Shown piece after piece: positions 1-7,136 of a DNA stretch of 8,106 nt. Numbering within the stretch: position 1 is the first letter of the stretch; the number at the start of each line of letters is the position of its first letter. The stretch comes from Candidatus Omnitrophota bacterium. Its GTDB lineage: Bacteria > Omnitrophota > Koll11 > Aquiviventales > Aquiviventaceae. The notes beneath the pieces are model-generated. The model was not told where the DNA came from, did no database searches, and saw only the letters and a list, made by a program, of their open reading frames with translations. The DNA lies in contig JAHFGU010000005.1 of the NCBI GenBank assembly GCA_023247285.1, positions 1-8,106 on the forward strand, in the 5' to 3' direction. The position numbers and the translations under genes were made by a program.

Positions 1-638
1 GCACCCACGTGCCGCACACCGGCTTCGTCGGCCCGTTCCTCATCACCGGCGAAAGCTCCATCGCCGCGGGCACGCGCCGCGTCGAAGCGCTCGTCGGCGA
101 GGCGGCGGCTGAGCGCCAGCGGCAGCAGGCGCGCCTGCTGCACGAGGCGGCCCGGAAGCTCAGCCGGCCGGCGCAGGATGTCGTGGCCGGCCTGGAAGAG
201 CTGCTGGAGCAGCTCAAGCGCGCCGGGCAGGAGCGCAAGGCGCTGCAGGCGGAGCTGGCGAAGGTGGAAGCGCACCGGCTGGTCGCGCAGGCCACGCGCA
301 TCGGGGGGGTGACCGTCGTGACGTCCGTGATCAAACAAGCGGATCGCGAGTTGCTGGCCACGATGGCCGACGCGGTCCGGCGCGCGCTCTCCGGCAGCGG
401 GGTGGTGTTGTTGGCCTCCGCGGTGGCCGCGGACCAGGTGGCGCTGGTGATGGCCACCACCAATGGGGCGGTGAAGGTGCACGCGGGCCAGCTGCTCAAG
501 GCCATTGCCCCCCTGGTGCAGGGCAGCGGCGGCGGGCGGCCGGATTTTGCGCAGGCCGGCGGCAAAAACCCGGCCGGTTTGCCGGCCGCCATGCAGCGGG
601 CCGAGGCGCTGCTGCGCGAAGCGCTCGAACGATCATGA
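1..638 (+). CDS. alaS: Alanyl-tRNA synthetase, C-terminal part (5' truncated by window edge)
   Basis: This enzyme charges tRNA-Ala with alanine in the cytoplasm. Only the last 211 residues are visible. They begin at THV, the end of the CGGTHV zinc motif of the editing domain, in the frame starting at base 3. A stretch typical of the family follows (ESSIAAGTRRVEALVG, about residues 17-32). Next comes a charged, Leu/Gln/Glu-rich helix that looks like the coiled-coil linker (about 33-90). The C-terminal DHHA1-type C-Ala domain carries its hallmark GGGRPDFAQAGG at about 176-187. The stop is TGA at 636-638. The catalytic and most of the editing domain lie upstream of the window. The GTG at base 9 is an internal valine codon, not a start. 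The gene is followed after 10 nt by hisD, so it is probably co-transcribed with the his-trp genes. Recognition is secure; only the gene's 5' extent is unknown. Confidence 0.97.
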   Translation, partial: THVPHTGFVGPFLITGESSIAAGTRRVEALVGEAAAERQRQQARLLHEAARKLSRPAQDVVAGLEELLEQLKRAGQERKALQAELAKVEAHRLVAQATRIGGVTVVTSVIKQADRELLATMADAVRRALSGSGVVLLASAVAADQVALVMATTNGAVKVHAGQLLKAIAPLVQGSGGGRPDFAQAGGKNPAGLPAAMQRAEALLREALERS

Positions 639-652
639 CCCCATCGACATGA
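635..652 (+). other. Five-codon relay ORF linking alaS stop to hisD start
   Basis: ATG at 635-637 overlaps the alaS stop (ATGA). It opens a five-codon frame (M-T-P-S-T) whose TGA at 650-652 overlaps the hisD ATG at 649-651, again as ATGA. No convincing Shine-Dalgarno precedes hisD. A terminating ribosome could therefore be handed on by two successive stop/start overlaps. The geometry is directly visible; the function is inference, and chance is possible because ATG and TGA are short. Confidence 0.3.
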
Positions 653-1869
653 AAGTGCTGACGACCCGGAGCCAGGAATGGCAGCGGCTGTGCGCGCGCC
701 AGCTGGTGCGCCGCCGGCGCGTCGAGGACACGGTGCGCCGCATCATCGATGACGTGCACCAGGGCGGGGATGAGGCGCTGCTGCGGTACACGCGGCGCTT
801 CGACAAGGTCCGGCTGGCGCCGCGGCAGCTGCGCGTGACCGAGGCGGAAATCTCCGGCGCGTTCCAGCATCTGGACCCCAAGTTCGCGCTGCAGCTCAAG
901 CACGCGATCCAGAACGTGCAGGTCTTCTACGGCCGGCCGCGGTTGAAGCCGGTGCGGTCCGTCGATGGGGACGGCGTCGTCCTCGGGGAAAAATTCGATC
1001 CGATCGAGCGGGTCGGCATCTACATCCCCGGCGGGACGGCCAGCCTCGTCTCGACGGTGTACATGACGGCCATTCCGGCCAAGCGCGCCGGGGTCAAACG
1101 CATCATCCTGGCCACGCCCCCGCGGCGCGACGGCAGCGTCGATCCGCACATCCTGGCGGTGGCGAGCCTGCTGGGCGTCGACGAGGTCTACAAGGCCGGC
1201 GGGGCGCAGGCCATCGCCGCGCTGGCGTTCGGGACCAAGAGCATCCCGAAGGTGGACAAGATCGTGGGGCCGGGCAACGCGTATGTGGCGGAGGCCAAGC
1301 GCCAGGTGTTCGGGTTCGTGGACGTGGACACCATCGCCGGCCCCTCGGAGATCGCGGTGATCGCCAACCGGCATTCCAACGCGCAGTACGTGCTGGCCGA
1401 CTTGCTGGGCGAAACCGAGCACGCCGGCGGGGTCGGATTCCTCATCACCACGTCGCGCGCGCTGGCCGGGCTGGCTCGCAGGCAGATCCCGGGCGGCTAC
1501 TGCATCCTCGTGAAGAATGTGGACGAGGCCGTGGAGGTGGCGAACCGGCTTGCCCCGGAGCACCTGGAGATCATGGTGCGCTCGCCGCTGAAGGTGGCCA
1601 AGCGCATCACGCGCGCGGGCGCCATCTTCCTGGGCCAGTATTCGCCGGTCACGGTGGGCGACTACGTCGCCGGCCCGAGCCATGTGCTGCCCACGGGGGG
1701 GTCGGCCCGCGTGTTCTCGGGGCTGGGCATCGACGATTTCATCCGCCGCACCCACCTGATCAGCTATACGAAGAAAGCGCTGGAGCGCATGCGGGAGCCG
1801 CTGGCCCAGCTCACGGCGATCGAAGGCCTCCCGCGCCACTTTGACGCCATTAAAGTGCGACTCACATGA
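649..1869 (+). CDS. hisD: Histidinol dehydrogenase, shortened variant
   Basis: HisD catalyses the final two NAD-dependent oxidations of histidine synthesis, L-histidinol to L-histidine, with zinc at the active site. The 406-residue protein shows strong family blocks: ERVGIYIPGG, GGAQAIAALAFGT, KIVGPGNAYVAEAKRQVFG, DTIAGPSE, the catalytic Glu-His pair in APEHLE (E304, H305), VGDYVAGPSHVLPT (zinc-ligand Asp at 338) and the C-terminal EGLPRH (E392, H397). It is odd in two ways. The usual QAEH zinc-ligand motif reads ETEH (residues 255-258), so Glu replaces the Gln ligand while His258 is kept. The helical segment that normally follows this site (near residues 270-283) is about 17 residues shorter than usual. 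The total is shorter than the family's usual 420-440. The ATG at 649 fits the conserved N-terminus; the open frame extends upstream to 505 only as a shadow inside alaS. Its stop overlaps the hisB start. Family assignment is secure. Confidence 0.96.
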   Translation: MKVLTTRSQEWQRLCARQLVRRRRVEDTVRRIIDDVHQGGDEALLRYTRRFDKVRLAPRQLRVTEAEISGAFQHLDPKFALQLKHAIQNVQVFYGRPRLKPVRSVDGDGVVLGEKFDPIERVGIYIPGGTASLVSTVYMTAIPAKRAGVKRIILATPPRRDGSVDPHILAVASLLGVDEVYKAGGAQAIAALAFGTKSIPKVDKIVGPGNAYVAEAKRQVFGFVDVDTIAGPSEIAVIANRHSNAQYVLADLLGETEHAGGVGFLITTSRALAGLARRQIPGGYCILVKNVDEAVEVANRLAPEHLEIMVRSPLKVAKRITRAGAIFLGQYSPVTVGDYVAGPSHVLPTGGSARVFSGLGIDDFIRRTHLISYTKKALERMREPLAQLTAIEGLPRHFDAIKVRLT

Positions 1870-2468
1870 GCAGACGAGCTACGGCCACGCGCACGAGCAA
1901 GGAAACCACGATCGCGGTCACGGTGAACCTGGATGGCGCCGGCAAGACCACGGTGAAGACCGGGATCCCGTTTCTCGACCACATGCTGGTGCTCTTCGGC
2001 ACGCACGGGCTTTTCGACCTGGCGGTCAAGGCGCGGGGCGACCTCGCCGTCGACCTGCACCACACCAATGAGGACCTCGGCTTGGTGCTGGGCCAGGCGT
2101 TCGACAAAGCCCTGGGCGACCGGCGCGGCATCACCCGGTTCGGCGCGGCCTACGTGCCGATGGATGAGGCGCTGGCCCGCGTCGTCGTGGATATCTCAGG
2201 ACGGCCTAAGCTGGTCCTGCGCGATGCCCGCGGGCGCCGGCCGGCCGCGCTGTCCTCTACCGCCTCCTACGGGTGGGGCGATGCGGAGCACTTCCTCGAA
2301 TCGTTTGCGCGGACGAGCAAGCTGACGGTCCACATCGACGTGCTGGCCGGGGCTGATTTCCACCACACGTGCGAAGCGGTGTTCAAGGCGCTGGGCCGCG
2401 CGCTCGAAGCCGCCACGCGGCTGCACCCGCGCGTCAAGGGCATCCCGTCATCCAAGGGCCGACTGTGA
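1866..2468 (+). CDS. hisB: Imidazoleglycerol-phosphate dehydratase (monofunctional)
   Basis: This enzyme dehydrates imidazole glycerol phosphate to imidazole acetol phosphate, the step after HisF/HisH, using manganese. The 200-residue length is right for the stand-alone dehydratase; there is no fused histidinol-phosphatase domain. Visible motifs in order are RTSKETTIAVTVNLDGAG near the N-terminus, TGIPFLDHML (about 32-41), the metal site DLHHTNEDLGLVLG (His65, His66, Glu69), DEALARVVVDISGRP, the second metal site FHHTCEA (His166, His167, Glu170) and a C-terminal PSSKGRL phosphate-binding tail. The residue after HHT, usually Val in HHTVED, is Asn68. The start ATG overlaps the hisD stop as ATGA, which implies translational coupling; no strong Shine-Dalgarno is seen. 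Because the phosphatase domain is absent, histidinol-phosphate must be dephosphorylated by a separate enzyme encoded elsewhere. Confidence 0.97.
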   Translation: MSRRATATRTSKETTIAVTVNLDGAGKTTVKTGIPFLDHMLVLFGTHGLFDLAVKARGDLAVDLHHTNEDLGLVLGQAFDKALGDRRGITRFGAAYVPMDEALARVVVDISGRPKLVLRDARGRRPAALSSTASYGWGDAEHFLESFARTSKLTVHIDVLAGADFHHTCEAVFKALGRALEAATRLHPRVKGIPSSKGRL

Positions 2469-2482
2469 TGTCTACCGCATGA
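2468..2482 (+). other. Four-codon relay ORF linking hisB stop to hisH start
   Basis: ATG at 2468-2470 shares its A with the hisB TGA (TGATG). It encodes M-S-T-A and stops with TGA at 2480-2482, which overlaps the hisH ATG at 2479-2481 (ATGA). This repeats the arrangement seen between alaS and hisD. Visible directly; a role in reinitiation is only inferred. Confidence 0.3.
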
Positions 2483-3099
2483 TTGTCGTCGTGGACTACG
2501 GCATGGGGAATTTGCGCAGCGTCTCGAAAGCGCTCGAGTCGCTCGGGGCCTCGGTGCGCGTGAGCGCGGATCCGGGCGAGGTCGCGCGGGCCGACAAGCT
2601 CGTGCTGCCTGGCGTTGGCGCGTTTCCCGCCGCGATGCAGGAGCTGACGGGACGCGGGCTGGTCGAGCCCATCAAGGCGGCCATCAACGCTGGCCGGCCG
2701 TATCTCGGCATCTGCCTGGGGCTGCAGCTGCTCTTTGAGCGCAGCGACGAGGGAACAGGCGCCTCAGGGTTTGGGATCTTGCCCGGCGCGGTGAAACGCT
2801 TCGCCTTCGACGGCGGACCTGCGCTGAAGATCCCGCACATGGGGTGGAACCAGGTGCTTCGCTCGGCGGCGGGGGCGGGCTGCCCGCTCCTGCAAGGCAT
2901 CGCGGATGGCAGCTTCACGTATTTCGTGCACTCCTACTACGCGGAGCCGGCTGATCGCTCGGTGGTTGCGCTCGAGACGGATTACGGAGGGCGGTTTGCC
3001 GCCATGGTTTGGCGCGAGCGGCTCTTCGCAACGCAATTCCACCCGGAAAAGAGCCAGGCGGTCGGACTCGCGCTGCTCAAAAACTTCCTCGCGCTCTGA
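2479..3099 (+). CDS. hisH: Imidazole glycerol phosphate synthase, glutaminase subunit
   Basis: HisH is the class I glutamine amidotransferase subunit that hydrolyses glutamine and channels ammonia to HisF. The 206-residue protein matches the family length. It begins with MIVVVDYGMGNLRSV, typical of HisH. LPGVGAF near residue 50 is the PGVG oxyanion-strand motif. The nucleophile Cys79 lies in GICLGLQLLFE, and PHMGWNQV and FVHSYYAEP are HisH signatures. The rest of the catalytic triad is His188 and Glu190 in QFHPEKS. All catalytic residues are present. The ATG is 10 nt after hisB and coincides with the end of the short relay frame. An upstream Shine-Dalgarno is weak at best. The partner gene hisF lies one gene downstream, separated by hisA, the common HAF order. 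Confidence 0.97.
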   Translation: MIVVVDYGMGNLRSVSKALESLGASVRVSADPGEVARADKLVLPGVGAFPAAMQELTGRGLVEPIKAAINAGRPYLGICLGLQLLFERSDEGTGASGFGILPGAVKRFAFDGGPALKIPHMGWNQVLRSAAGAGCPLLQGIADGSFTYFVHSYYAEPADRSVVALETDYGGRFAAMVWRERLFATQFHPEKSQAVGLALLKNFLAL

Positions 3100-3110
3100 T
3101 CCTCGGTCGC

Positions 3111-3833
3111 ATGATCATCCTTCCGGCGATCGATCTTCTTGACGGGCAGGTGGTGCGCCTGGCGCAGGGCCGGCGCGAGCAGGTCACGGTCTACGGCGCC
3201 GACCCCGTGGCCGTGGCACAGCGATGGGCGCAGGCCGGGGCGCGGTGGCTTCACGTGGTCGATCTCAACGGGGCCTTCGACGGCACGTACACGAACCTGC
3301 CGCTTGCGCGCCGCATCATCGAATCCTGCGAGGCCCAGGTGGAGCTCTCCGGCGGCATCCGAACCCCTGAGACACTCGCGGAGGCGTTCGCCGCCGGCGC
3401 CTCGCGCGTGGTGCTGGGCACCAAAGCCTGCGAGGATCAGGCGTTCCTTGAGGCGGCGGTCCGTCGCTACGGGGACCGGATCGCGGTCGCCATCGACGCG
3501 CGCGCCGGCCAGGTCGTCTCACGCGGCTGGGTAGCCGCGACAGCGGTGACGCCGGCCGCGCTCGCGCGCGCGGTGGCCGGGGTCGGCGTGCAGACGCTGG
3601 TGTGCACCGACGTGGGGCGCGACGGCATGCTCCAAGGCCCAAACCTGGCACTGCTCAGCGAGGTGCTGGACGCAGCCCCCTGCCGGGTGATCGCCTCCGG
3701 TGGTATCGCCTCGCAGGCAGACATCGAGCAGCTCAAGCAGCTTGCGCCGCGCGGCGTGATCGGCGCCATCATCGGCAAGGCGCTCTATGAGGGAGCGATC
3801 GACCTGGCCCAGGCCATTCAGGCGGTGGCGTAG
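3111..3833 (+). CDS. hisA: ProFAR isomerase (phosphoribosylformimino-5-aminoimidazole carboxamide ribotide isomerase)
   Basis: HisA isomerises ProFAR to PRFAR, the substrate of the HisF/HisH synthase, by an Amadori rearrangement in a beta/alpha barrel. The protein is 240 residues, the usual size. The N-terminus [17 protein letters not shown] fixes the start at ATG 3111, although the frame stays open upstream to 3009 inside hisH. Catalytic Asp8 (in PAIDLLDG) and Asp129 (in VAIDARAG) are in place. Other family blocks are [10 protein letters not shown], the phosphate-binding [21 protein letters not shown] and IASGGIAS. Conserved tryptophan and serine positions specific to the dual-function PriA were not assessed, and because trpF is not in view a HisA/TrpF double role cannot be excluded. 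It follows hisH after 11 nt with no evident Shine-Dalgarno. Confidence 0.96.
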   Translation: MIILPAIDLLDGQVVRLAQGRREQVTVYGADPVAVAQRWAQAGARWLHVVDLNGAFDGTYTNLPLARRIIESCEAQVELSGGIRTPETLAEAFAAGASRVVLGTKACEDQAFLEAAVRRYGDRIAVAIDARAGQVVSRGWVAATAVTPAALARAVAGVGVQTLVCTDVGRDGMLQGPNLALLSEVLDAAPCRVIASGGIASQADIEQLKQLAPRGVIGAIIGKALYEGAIDLAQAIQAVA

Positions 3834-3836
3834 AGG
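3833..3836 (+). promoter_or_regulatory. Ribosome binding site of hisF (GAGG)
   Basis: GAGG lies 8 nt before the hisF ATG and overlaps the last base of the hisA TAG stop. Its spacing is good for a Shine-Dalgarno and supports the start at 3845. Confidence 0.6.
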
Positions 3837-3844
3837 CGCTCTGC

Positions 3845-4593
<749 letters not shown>

Positions 4594-4597
<4 letters not shown>

Positions 4598-5010
4598 AGG
4601 CCAGGGAGGCCGGATACCGCGCGTTGCGCCGGGCGCTGCGGTTCAATGAGCAGGGGCTCATCCCGGCGGTCATCCAGGACGCGAAGACCCGCCAGGTGCT
4701 GACGCTCTGCTACCTGAATGAGGCGGCCTTGCGCAAGACGCTCGCCACAGGCACGGTCCACGTCTACCGCCGGTCGCAGCAGCGGGTCATGCAGAAAGGG
4801 GAAACCTCCGGGCATATCCAGCGCATCCACGAGGTGCGGGTGGACTGCGAGGGGAAGTCGCTCGTCCTCCTCGTGCGCCAGCAGGTCGCGGCCTGCCACG
4901 CGGGCCACTTCACGTGCTACTTCCGGCGCGTCGGGAAGGGCGGGACGCTGACGACAGTCGGCAAGCGGGTCTTCGACCCGGCGGCGGTGTACAGGCAGGC
5001 CGCGTCATGA
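4594..5010 (+). CDS. hisI: Phosphoribosyl-AMP cyclohydrolase, variant metal motif, no HisE domain
   Basis: HisI opens the purine ring of phosphoribosyl-AMP to give ProFAR, the substrate of HisA. The 138-residue protein is the cyclohydrolase alone; the phosphoribosyl-ATP pyrophosphatase (HisE) domain fused in enterobacteria is absent. Recognisable blocks are [26 protein letters not shown], the KGETSGHIQ substrate motif, and the three zinc cysteines C85, C101 (ACHAG) and C108 (TCYF), with the family spacing of 16 and 7. The neighbouring magnesium motif, normally DxDxD, reads D84-C-E86-G-K88. One aspartate is conservatively Glu and one is Lys. A short C-terminal tail with RVFDPAAVY is of a type seen in other stand-alone HisI proteins. 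The start has a strong Shine-Dalgarno and overlaps the hisF stop; its own stop overlaps trpE. Family assignment is secure; the effect of the altered metal site is unknown. Confidence 0.95.
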
Positions 5011-6533
5011 GCCTTACCGTGAAGCCGAGCGAGTCGGAGTTCCTGCGGCTCGCGAAACAGGGCAATGTCATCCCGGTCTACGGCGAACTCTTGGCGGACC
5101 TGGAGACGCCGGTGAGCGCGTTTCGGAAATTGGATGACGGGCGCTTCAGCTTCCTCCTCGAGTCGGTGGAGGGGACGGAAAAGCTGGCCCGGTTCTCCTT
5201 TCTTGGCAGCCGGCCCCGCCAGGTGGTGACCGCGGCCGGCCGGCACATGGAAGTGACGGAGTGCGCCGAGGGCCGCGCGCCGCGGACGCGGCGGTTCGAG
5301 ACCGCCCGCGACCCGCTCCGCGAGCTCGAGCGGATTATGAGCCGGTTCCGGTTCGTTCCGGTGCCCGGGCTGCCGCGGTTCTGCGGCGGACTGGTCGGCT
5401 ACCTGGGCTACAATGTCGTCCGGTACATCGAGCGGCTGCCGCCGCATCAGGTCGATGATCTCCACGTGCCGGATCTCATGCTGATGCTGACCGGCACCAT
5501 GGCGATCTTCGATCATGCGCGGCATCAGCTGCTCTTGGTGGCGCTGGCGCACACGGATGGCTGTACCCCGCGCGCCGCCTACCGCGCCGCGGTGCGCGCG
5601 ATCCATGACATGGCGGCACGGCTGCGCGGCCCGCTGCCGGCGGTGAAGCGCCCGCGCGCCCCGCGCGCCCGCGCGATCCGCTCGACGGTCAGCCGCCGGG
5701 AATTCGCCGCGATGGTCGCCCGGGCGAAGGCCGAGATCCGGGCCGGCGAGATCATCCAGGTGGTGCTGTCCCAGCGGCTCGAGCGGGACCTCGCCTGCGA
5801 GCCGCTGGATCTCTACCGCGTGCTGCGTTCGCTCAATCCTTCCCCGTACATGTTCCTGCTGCGGTTCGGGCCGCTGGCGCTGGTCGGCGCCTCCCCGGAG
5901 ATGCTCGTCCGGTGCGAGGAGGGCCGGTTGGAAACCCGCCCGATCGCCGGCACGCGCCGCCGCGGGGCGACCGAGCAAGAGGACGAACGGCTGATCCAGC
6001 AGCTGCGGACCAGCCCCAAGGAGCGCGCCGAGCATCTGATGCTCGTGGATCTGGGCCGCAACGATTTGGGGCGCGTGGCCCAGGTGGGGTCGGTCCGCAC
6101 GCCGGAGCTCATGGCCGTGGAGAAGTACTCGCACGTGCTGCATCTGGTGAGCAGCGTCACGGCCCGGTTGCGGGCGGGGAAGAGCGCCTTCGATGTGCTG
6201 CGGGCGACCTTTCCGGCCGGGACGGTGACGGGCGCGCCGAAAGTCCGCGCCATGGAGCTCATCGCCGAGCTCGAGCGGTGTGATCGCGGCCCGTACGCCG
6301 GGGCGGTGGGGTACCTCGGCTTTTCCGGGAACCTGGATACGTGCATCACCATCCGCACGATCCTGGTGCAACAGGGCCGCGCGTACATCCAGGCTGGTGC
6401 TGGCATCGTGGCCGATTCCCATCCTGCGCGCGAATATCAAGAAACCCTGAACAAAGCGCAAGCTATGGTGCAGGCCATCAACCTGGCCGAGGCGCGGTTT
6501 GCGCGCGCGGGGGGGCGGCGCGCCGCCCGATGA
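5007..6533 (+). CDS. trpE: Anthranilate synthase component I
   Basis: TrpE converts chorismate to anthranilate using ammonia from TrpG, the committed step to tryptophan. The 508-residue protein has the N-terminal regulatory domain with [19 protein letters not shown] and the LLES motif (residues 50-53), known in the family for feedback tryptophan binding. The chorismate-binding domain follows: GASPE (294-298), PIAGT (312-316), [22 protein letters not shown] (His376), [11 protein letters not shown] (from 409), [14 protein letters not shown] and [15 protein letters not shown] with Ala, rather than the Lys typical of PabB, supports anthranilate synthase over aminodeoxychorismate synthase, as do adjacent trpG and trpD. 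The two halves are joined by an Arg/Pro/Ala-rich linker around 212-225. The start ATG overlaps the hisI stop (ATGA) and is preceded by a weak AGG. There is no room for a leader peptide or attenuator. The frame is open upstream to 4914, but that part lies within hisI. Confidence 0.97.
   Translation: MSLTVKPSESEFLRLAKQGNVIPVYGELLADLETPVSAFRKLDDGRFSFLLESVEGTEKLARFSFLGSRPRQVVTAAGRHMEVTECAEGRAPRTRRFETARDPLRELERIMSRFRFVPVPGLPRFCGGLVGYLGYNVVRYIERLPPHQVDDLHVPDLMLMLTGTMAIFDHARHQLLLVALAHTDGCTPRAAYRAAVRAIHDMAARLRGPLPAVKRPRAPRARAIRSTVSRREFAAMVARAKAEIRAGEIIQVVLSQRLERDLACEPLDLYRVLRSLNPSPYMFLLRFGPLALVGASPEMLVRCEEGRLETRPIAGTRRRGATEQEDERLIQQLRTSPKERAEHLMLVDLGRNDLGRVAQVGSVRTPELMAVEKYSHVLHLVSSVTARLRAGKSAFDVLRATFPAGTVTGAPKVRAMELIAELERCDRGPYAGAVGYLGFSGNLDTCITIRTILVQQGRAYIQAGAGIVADSHPAREYQETLNKAQAMVQAINLAEARFARAGGRRAAR
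5648..5675 (+). repeat. Imperfect GC-only tandem repeat coding the TrpE interdomain linker
   Basis: Copies of a CGCCCGCGCGCC-like unit follow one another here and encode R-P-R-A-P-R-A-R-A (residues 215-223), between the regulatory and chorismate-binding domains of TrpE. It keeps the reading frame and probably reflects simple-sequence drift in a tolerant linker. Confidence 0.5.
6513..6528. repeat. Perfect 16-bp GC palindrome at the trpE-trpG junction
   Basis: GGGCGGCGCGCCGCCC is its own reverse complement and ends 1 nt before the trpG ATG (6530), inside the last codons of trpE. In RNA it can form a 6-bp all-GC stem with a CGCG loop, exactly where a trpG ribosome binding site would lie. There is no T-tract, so it is not an intrinsic terminator. 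Whether it acts is inferred, not shown. Confidence 0.55.
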
Positions 6534-7132
6534 GCATCCTGATGATCGACAACTATGATTCGTTCACCTACAACCTCGTCCAGTATCTGGGCGAGCTGGG
6601 CGAGCGGCTCATGGTGAAGCGCAACGACGCCATTACGATCGCGGGCATCCGGCGGCTGGCGCCGACGAGTGTGGTGATCTCCCCCGGGCCGGGCAGGCCG
6701 GCCGACGCCGGCATCTCCAATGAACTCATCCGCACCTTCGCCGGGCGCGTGCCGATCCTCGGTGTCTGCTTGGGCCACCAGTGCATCGGGGAGGTGTTCG
6801 GCGGCGAAGTCGTGCGGGCATCACGGCCCATGCACGGCAAGACCTCGCAGATTCACCATGCGGGCGCGGGCGTGCTGCGCGGGCTGCCGAACCCATTTGA
6901 AGCGACGCGCTACCATTCCCTGATTGTGAAGCGGGAGACGCTGCCTGATGCGCTGGCGGTCACCGCGTGGACCGCGGACCAGGAGATCATGGGCCTGCAA
7001 CACCGACGGCATCCGGTCTACGGCGTCCAATTCCACCCCGAGTCGATCCTGACGGCCGCCGGCAAAGACCTGCTGCGGAATTTCCTCACCCTCGCCCGCC
7101 TGTCGAAGAGGCGGCGCGTCCGCCGACGCTGA
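6530..7132 (+). CDS. trpG: Anthranilate synthase component II (glutamine amidotransferase)
   Basis: TrpG is a class I glutaminase that supplies ammonia to TrpE. The 200-residue protein has [20 protein letters not shown] at the N-terminus, [13 protein letters not shown] (oxyanion-hole PGPG), the nucleophile Cys80 in GVCLGHQ, KTSQIHH, YHSLIV, and His169 with Glu171 in QFHPES. All catalytic residues are present. In many bacteria one TrpG also serves PabB in folate synthesis; that is possible here, but the position between trpE and trpD makes anthranilate synthesis the primary role. The protein ends in a very basic tail (SKRRRVRRR) after the conserved LLRNFL helix. The ATG overlaps the trpE stop (ATGA). 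The only purine-rich upstream stretch is a run of seven G at 6509-6515 that merges into a GC palindrome, so coupling to trpE translation is likely. Confidence 0.96.
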   Translation: MSILMIDNYDSFTYNLVQYLGELGERLMVKRNDAITIAGIRRLAPTSVVISPGPGRPADAGISNELIRTFAGRVPILGVCLGHQCIGEVFGGEVVRASRPMHGKTSQIHHAGAGVLRGLPNPFEATRYHSLIVKRETLPDALAVTAWTADQEIMGLQHRRHPVYGVQFHPESILTAAGKDLLRNFLTLARLSKRRRVRRR

Positions 7133-7136
7133 CGCG

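Noticed and set aside
561..583. Hairpin near the alaS 3' end (GGCAAA pairing with TTTGCC around a CGGCC loop) as a terminator before hisD
   Set aside because: It lies in conserved C-Ala coding sequence, has a bulged stem and is not followed by a T-tract, so it does not look like an intrinsic terminator.
1695..1701. Seven-G run in hisD, with similar runs at 303-309 and 6509-6515, as programmed frameshift sites
   Set aside because: The reading frames continue normally through each run, with conserved protein on both sides, and no alternative product is evident.
496..1839. Long open frame on the minus strand opposite hisD (447 codons)
   Set aside because: It is a shadow created by high GC at third codon positions. 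Its translation is rich in Arg/Ala/His/Pro/Gly/Asp, resembles no family, and lies opposite an unmistakable hisD.
4917..6461. Long open frame on the minus strand opposite trpE (514 codons)
   Set aside because: Same GC shadow effect. Its residue composition is low-complexity and it covers the well-conserved trpE.
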